From positions 1 to 6,879 of the forward strand of contig JACQUT010000215.1 of NCBI GenBank assembly GCA_016267585.1: 6,879 bases of DNA. The letters run 5' to 3'. The notes under the pieces were generated by a model. It made no database searches and had not been told where the DNA came from. It saw only the letters and a program-made list of their open reading frames with translations. A program made the position numbers and the translations under genes. Below, one piece after another: positions 5,178 to 6,879 of this stretch. Source of the DNA: Cyanobacteria bacterium NC_groundwater_1444_Ag_S-0.65um_54_12. Its GTDB lineage: Bacteria; Cyanobacteriota; Sericytochromatia; S15B-MN24; VGJW01. How positions within the stretch are numbered: position 1 is the stretch's first letter; every line of letters begins with the position of its first letter.

Positions 5178-5225
5178 CATAGCAAATTCCGGGAAACACC
5201 CTCTTTATAGTTGGCAGTATTCCGC

Positions 5226-5231
5226 TATAAT
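5226..5231 (+). promoter_or_regulatory. Perfect -10 hexamer directly upstream of nuoA
   Basis: TATAAT ends 8 nt before the nuoA ATG. The -35 position at 17-18 nt spacing reads only TCTTTA/CTTTAT, a poor match. If used, transcription would start at about 5238, giving an almost leaderless nuoA message, in keeping with the weak Shine-Dalgarno there (GACGG only). Confidence 0.35.
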
Positions 5232-5239
5232 GACGGCGC

Positions 5240-5599
5240 ATGTCTGAAACTACTCTTGCACTACTTGTCACTCTAGGGTTAGCAATACTCATTCCTGCGG
5301 TATTGTTGGCCTTGGCGACACATCTGGGGCCAACACATCCAACGCCGACTAAAAGCGCGCCCTATGAGTCCGGTATACAGCGCATGGTGGGTACAGCGCG
5401 CGAAAGGTTCTCGGTCAAGTTTTACCTGGTGGCTATTTTGTTCATCTTGTTCGATGTAGAAATCGTCTTTCTTTTCCCTTGGGCCGTCAACCTGCGCACT
5501 CTAGGAATGATCGGTTTTTTTGAAATGTTCCTGTTTATAGGTATTTTACTAGTCGGTTATATTTACATATTAAGACGCGGAGCGCTTAAGTGGGACTAG
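5240..5599 (+). CDS. nuoA: NADH-quinone oxidoreductase subunit A
   Basis: 119-residue membrane subunit of respiratory complex I, part of the membrane arm near the quinone site and the junction with NuoB/NuoD. Three hydrophobic helices lie near residues 5-28, 61-82 and 90-111. The conserved loop PYESGI is at 41-46, and the acidic motif [12 protein letters not shown] at 71-82 is the NuoA/ND3 signature. The start is ATG at 5240 with only a faint ribosome-binding site (GACGG) and a -10 box just upstream. It is the first gene of a nuo operon, and its last 10 nt overlap nuoB. Length and motifs are normal. Confidence 0.96.
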   Translation: MSETTLALLVTLGLAILIPAVLLALATHLGPTHPTPTKSAPYESGIQRMVGTARERFSVKFYLVAILFILFDVEIVFLFPWAVNLRTLGMIGFFEMFLFIGILLVGYIYILRRGALKWD

Positions 5600-6075
5600 A
5601 AACGCTCTTCGGACAATCTTACCTCACTACCCGCATTGATGCGGTGCTCAACTGGGCACGCGAAAACAGCCTTTTCCCCATGCCCTTCGGCACGGCTTGC
5701 TGCGCGATTGAATTCATGGGCTTGGTTTCAGCGGCATTCGATCTGGCCCGTTTCGGTGCAGAAGTGGTGCGTTTTAGTCCACGGCAAAGCGATTTGCTGA
5801 TGGTGATGGGAACTATCAGTTACAAGCAGGCACCTATCCTCAAGCGTATTCATGAGCAGATGCCCGAGCCCAAATGGGTACTCTGCATGGGCGTGTGCGC
5901 TTGCTCTGGCGGCTTTTACAATAATTACTGCACGGTACAGGGAATCGATGAAATCATCCCGGTAGACATCTATGTGGCTGGTTGCCCACCGCGCCCCGAG
6001 GGTTTACTGGAAGCCATAATGCGATTGCAAAAAGAACGGGTGGAAAAACAATCCGTGCTAGGGAGCGCAGGTTAG
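5590..6075 (+). CDS. nuoB: NADH-quinone oxidoreductase subunit B
   Basis: 161-residue peripheral subunit of complex I that binds the terminal iron-sulfur cluster N2, the electron donor to quinone. All four cluster ligands are present with the family spacing: Cys37-Cys38 (GTACCAIEF), Cys103 ([10 protein letters not shown]) and Cys132 (GCPPRPE). VRFSPRQSD (60-68) is also typical. The start is GTG at 5590, with GGAG 7 nt upstream inside nuoA and a 10-nt overlap with it; the N-terminus ([19 protein letters not shown]) is a normal short one. The next gene begins 6 nt after the stop, so translation is probably coupled. Confidence 0.97.
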   Translation: MGLETLFGQSYLTTRIDAVLNWARENSLFPMPFGTACCAIEFMGLVSAAFDLARFGAEVVRFSPRQSDLLMVMGTISYKQAPILKRIHEQMPEPKWVLCMGVCACSGGFYNNYCTVQGIDEIIPVDIYVAGCPPRPEGLLEAIMRLQKERVEKQSVLGSAG

Positions 6076-6081
6076 CCACCA

Positions 6082-6879
6082 GTGAGCGAAACGTTACAAC
6101 AGTTACAGGCGCAATTGGCGGATCAGTTACTCTCGTTTGGCGAAGCAGCGGGTGATGAGGTGGTAGTTATTCATCCTGCTGCCTTGCTAACCACTATCGA
6201 TTTCCTACGCCAGTCTGGTTTCGAGTTCCTTACTGATTTAGCCGGTGTCGACTATTTGACCTATCCTAGCGCGCAACCGGAACGCTTTGCCGTGATCTAT
6301 CAACTGCATGACCTGGAGCGCCGCCGCCGCATCCGACTCAAAGTCTACTTGCCAGCCAGCGCACCCCAGCTACCCACCCTGGCTGACCGCTGGAAAGGAG
6401 CTAACTGGCTCGAGCGTGAATGTTGGGATCAATTTGGCATCCAGTTTACCGGTCATCCTGATCTCAAGCGCATTCTCAACCACCACGAATTCGTCGGCCA
6501 CCCGTTGCGCAAAGATTATCCAATCGAGGCTCGCCAACCGCTTACGGAAAATGACTCGTTAGCAGATGAAATGGCCCGGCGGCTGCAAATTTTGGGGTTG
6601 CTGCTGCCGGATAGCGAGCGCGAATTGTTGCGTCAACCGATCAATTACTCTAAACCAAGTAGTGAAGAAGCTGAAAGGCAATTTTATTCTGATCTCCATA
6701 CCGGTCTCATGTTCTTGAATCTGGGTCCCAGTCATCCGGCTGCTCACGGCACGCTGCGGACTTTTGTAGCGCTAGATGGCGAAACGATCGTCGCAGCAGT
6801 GGGCGAGATCGGCTATTTGCACCGCGGTTTCGAGAAGTCTACCGAAACGCAATGCTACAACGATTGTATTCCGTATACC
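6082..6879 (+). CDS. nuoCD: NADH-quinone oxidoreductase fused subunit C/D (partial, 3' end beyond window)
   Basis: Complex I quinone-module subunit in which NuoC (30-kDa) and NuoD (49-kDa) are one polypeptide. 266 codons are visible without a stop. The NuoC domain covers about 1-150 and has its signature EREcWDQFGIqFtGHPDLKRIL at 111-132, then HPLRKDYP. A charged linker of about 55 residues (about 150-205) leads into the NuoD domain, which starts LNLGPSHPAAHGTLR at 212-226. It continues with LDGE (231-234), IGYLHRGFEK (243-252) and the beginning of the quinone-site region TQCYNDCIPY. The rest of NuoD, including its cluster N2 neighbours, is off the right edge. The start is GTG at 6082, 6 nt after nuoB, with no strong ribosome-binding site, so coupling is likely. 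Reading continuity was checked codon by codon across the junction. Confidence 0.95.
   Translation, partial: MSETLQQLQAQLADQLLSFGEAAGDEVVVIHPAALLTTIDFLRQSGFEFLTDLAGVDYLTYPSAQPERFAVIYQLHDLERRRRIRLKVYLPASAPQLPTLADRWKGANWLERECWDQFGIQFTGHPDLKRILNHHEFVGHPLRKDYPIEARQPLTENDSLADEMARRLQILGLLLPDSERELLRQPINYSKPSSEEAERQFYSDLHTGLMFLNLGPSHPAAHGTLRTFVALDGETIVAAVGEIGYLHRGFEKSTETQCYNDCIPYT

Noticed and set aside
5211..5226. Sigma54-like promoter TTGGCA...GCT before nuoA
   Set aside because: The GG and GC pairs are separated by 9 nt, not the 10 required for a -24/-12 promoter; TTGGCA and TATAAT are also only 9 nt apart, too close for -35/-10.

Overview
The window looks like chromosomal DNA of a respiring bacterium with a Gram-negative style gene set. 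It carries the start of a complex I (nuo) operon, a periplasmic oxyanion-binding protein with a signal peptide, and ribosomal protein S21. It also carries the c-di-AMP phosphodiesterase/YbeY/DgkA cluster known from Firmicutes, cyanobacteria and several deep-branching or deltaproteobacterial-type lineages. That mixture (PgpH-type phosphodiesterase plus fused NuoCD) does not let me name a genus. Base composition is moderate, near half GC by eye. GTG and TTG starts are frequent: rpsU, ybeY, nuoB, nuoCD and probably dgkA.

Layout. (1) Positions 1-2613, minus strand: a sigma70-type promoter (2585-2613) reads leftward into rpsU, then a PgpH-like HD phosphodiesterase, ybeY and dgkA (cut by the window edge). 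The last three are tightly packed: pgpH/ybeY overlap by 20 nt and the gap from ybeY to the dgkA GTG is 4 nt. This groups a small ribosomal protein, c-di-AMP turnover, rRNA maturation and lipid kinase functions. (2) 2614-3196: a scar region with a truncated IS3-family element (right end, 3' part of orfB with an in-frame amber stop, minus strand), followed by about 200 nt of degenerate, coding-like DNA. (3) 3197-3895, plus strand: a 232-residue protein resembling a bacterial von Willebrand type D (VWD) domain, starting almost directly with a GDPH motif; a perfect 10-bp hairpin follows. (4) 3896-4217: a structured, repeat-containing intergenic region with an extended -10 promoter for tupA. (5) 4218-5087: tupA, a tungstate-binding ABC transporter protein with no permease or ATPase gene beside it. 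(6) 5088-6879: hairpin, possible promoter, then nuoA, nuoB and a nuoC-nuoD fusion running off the right edge.

The best candidates for something unusual are the cytosolic-looking GDPH/VWD protein in the IS-scarred accessory segment, the PgpH homologue that lacks the extracellular sensor domain, and the repeated element bracketing the tupA promoter. I did not find a CRISPR array, tRNA, rRNA or an obvious multi-gene defence system.
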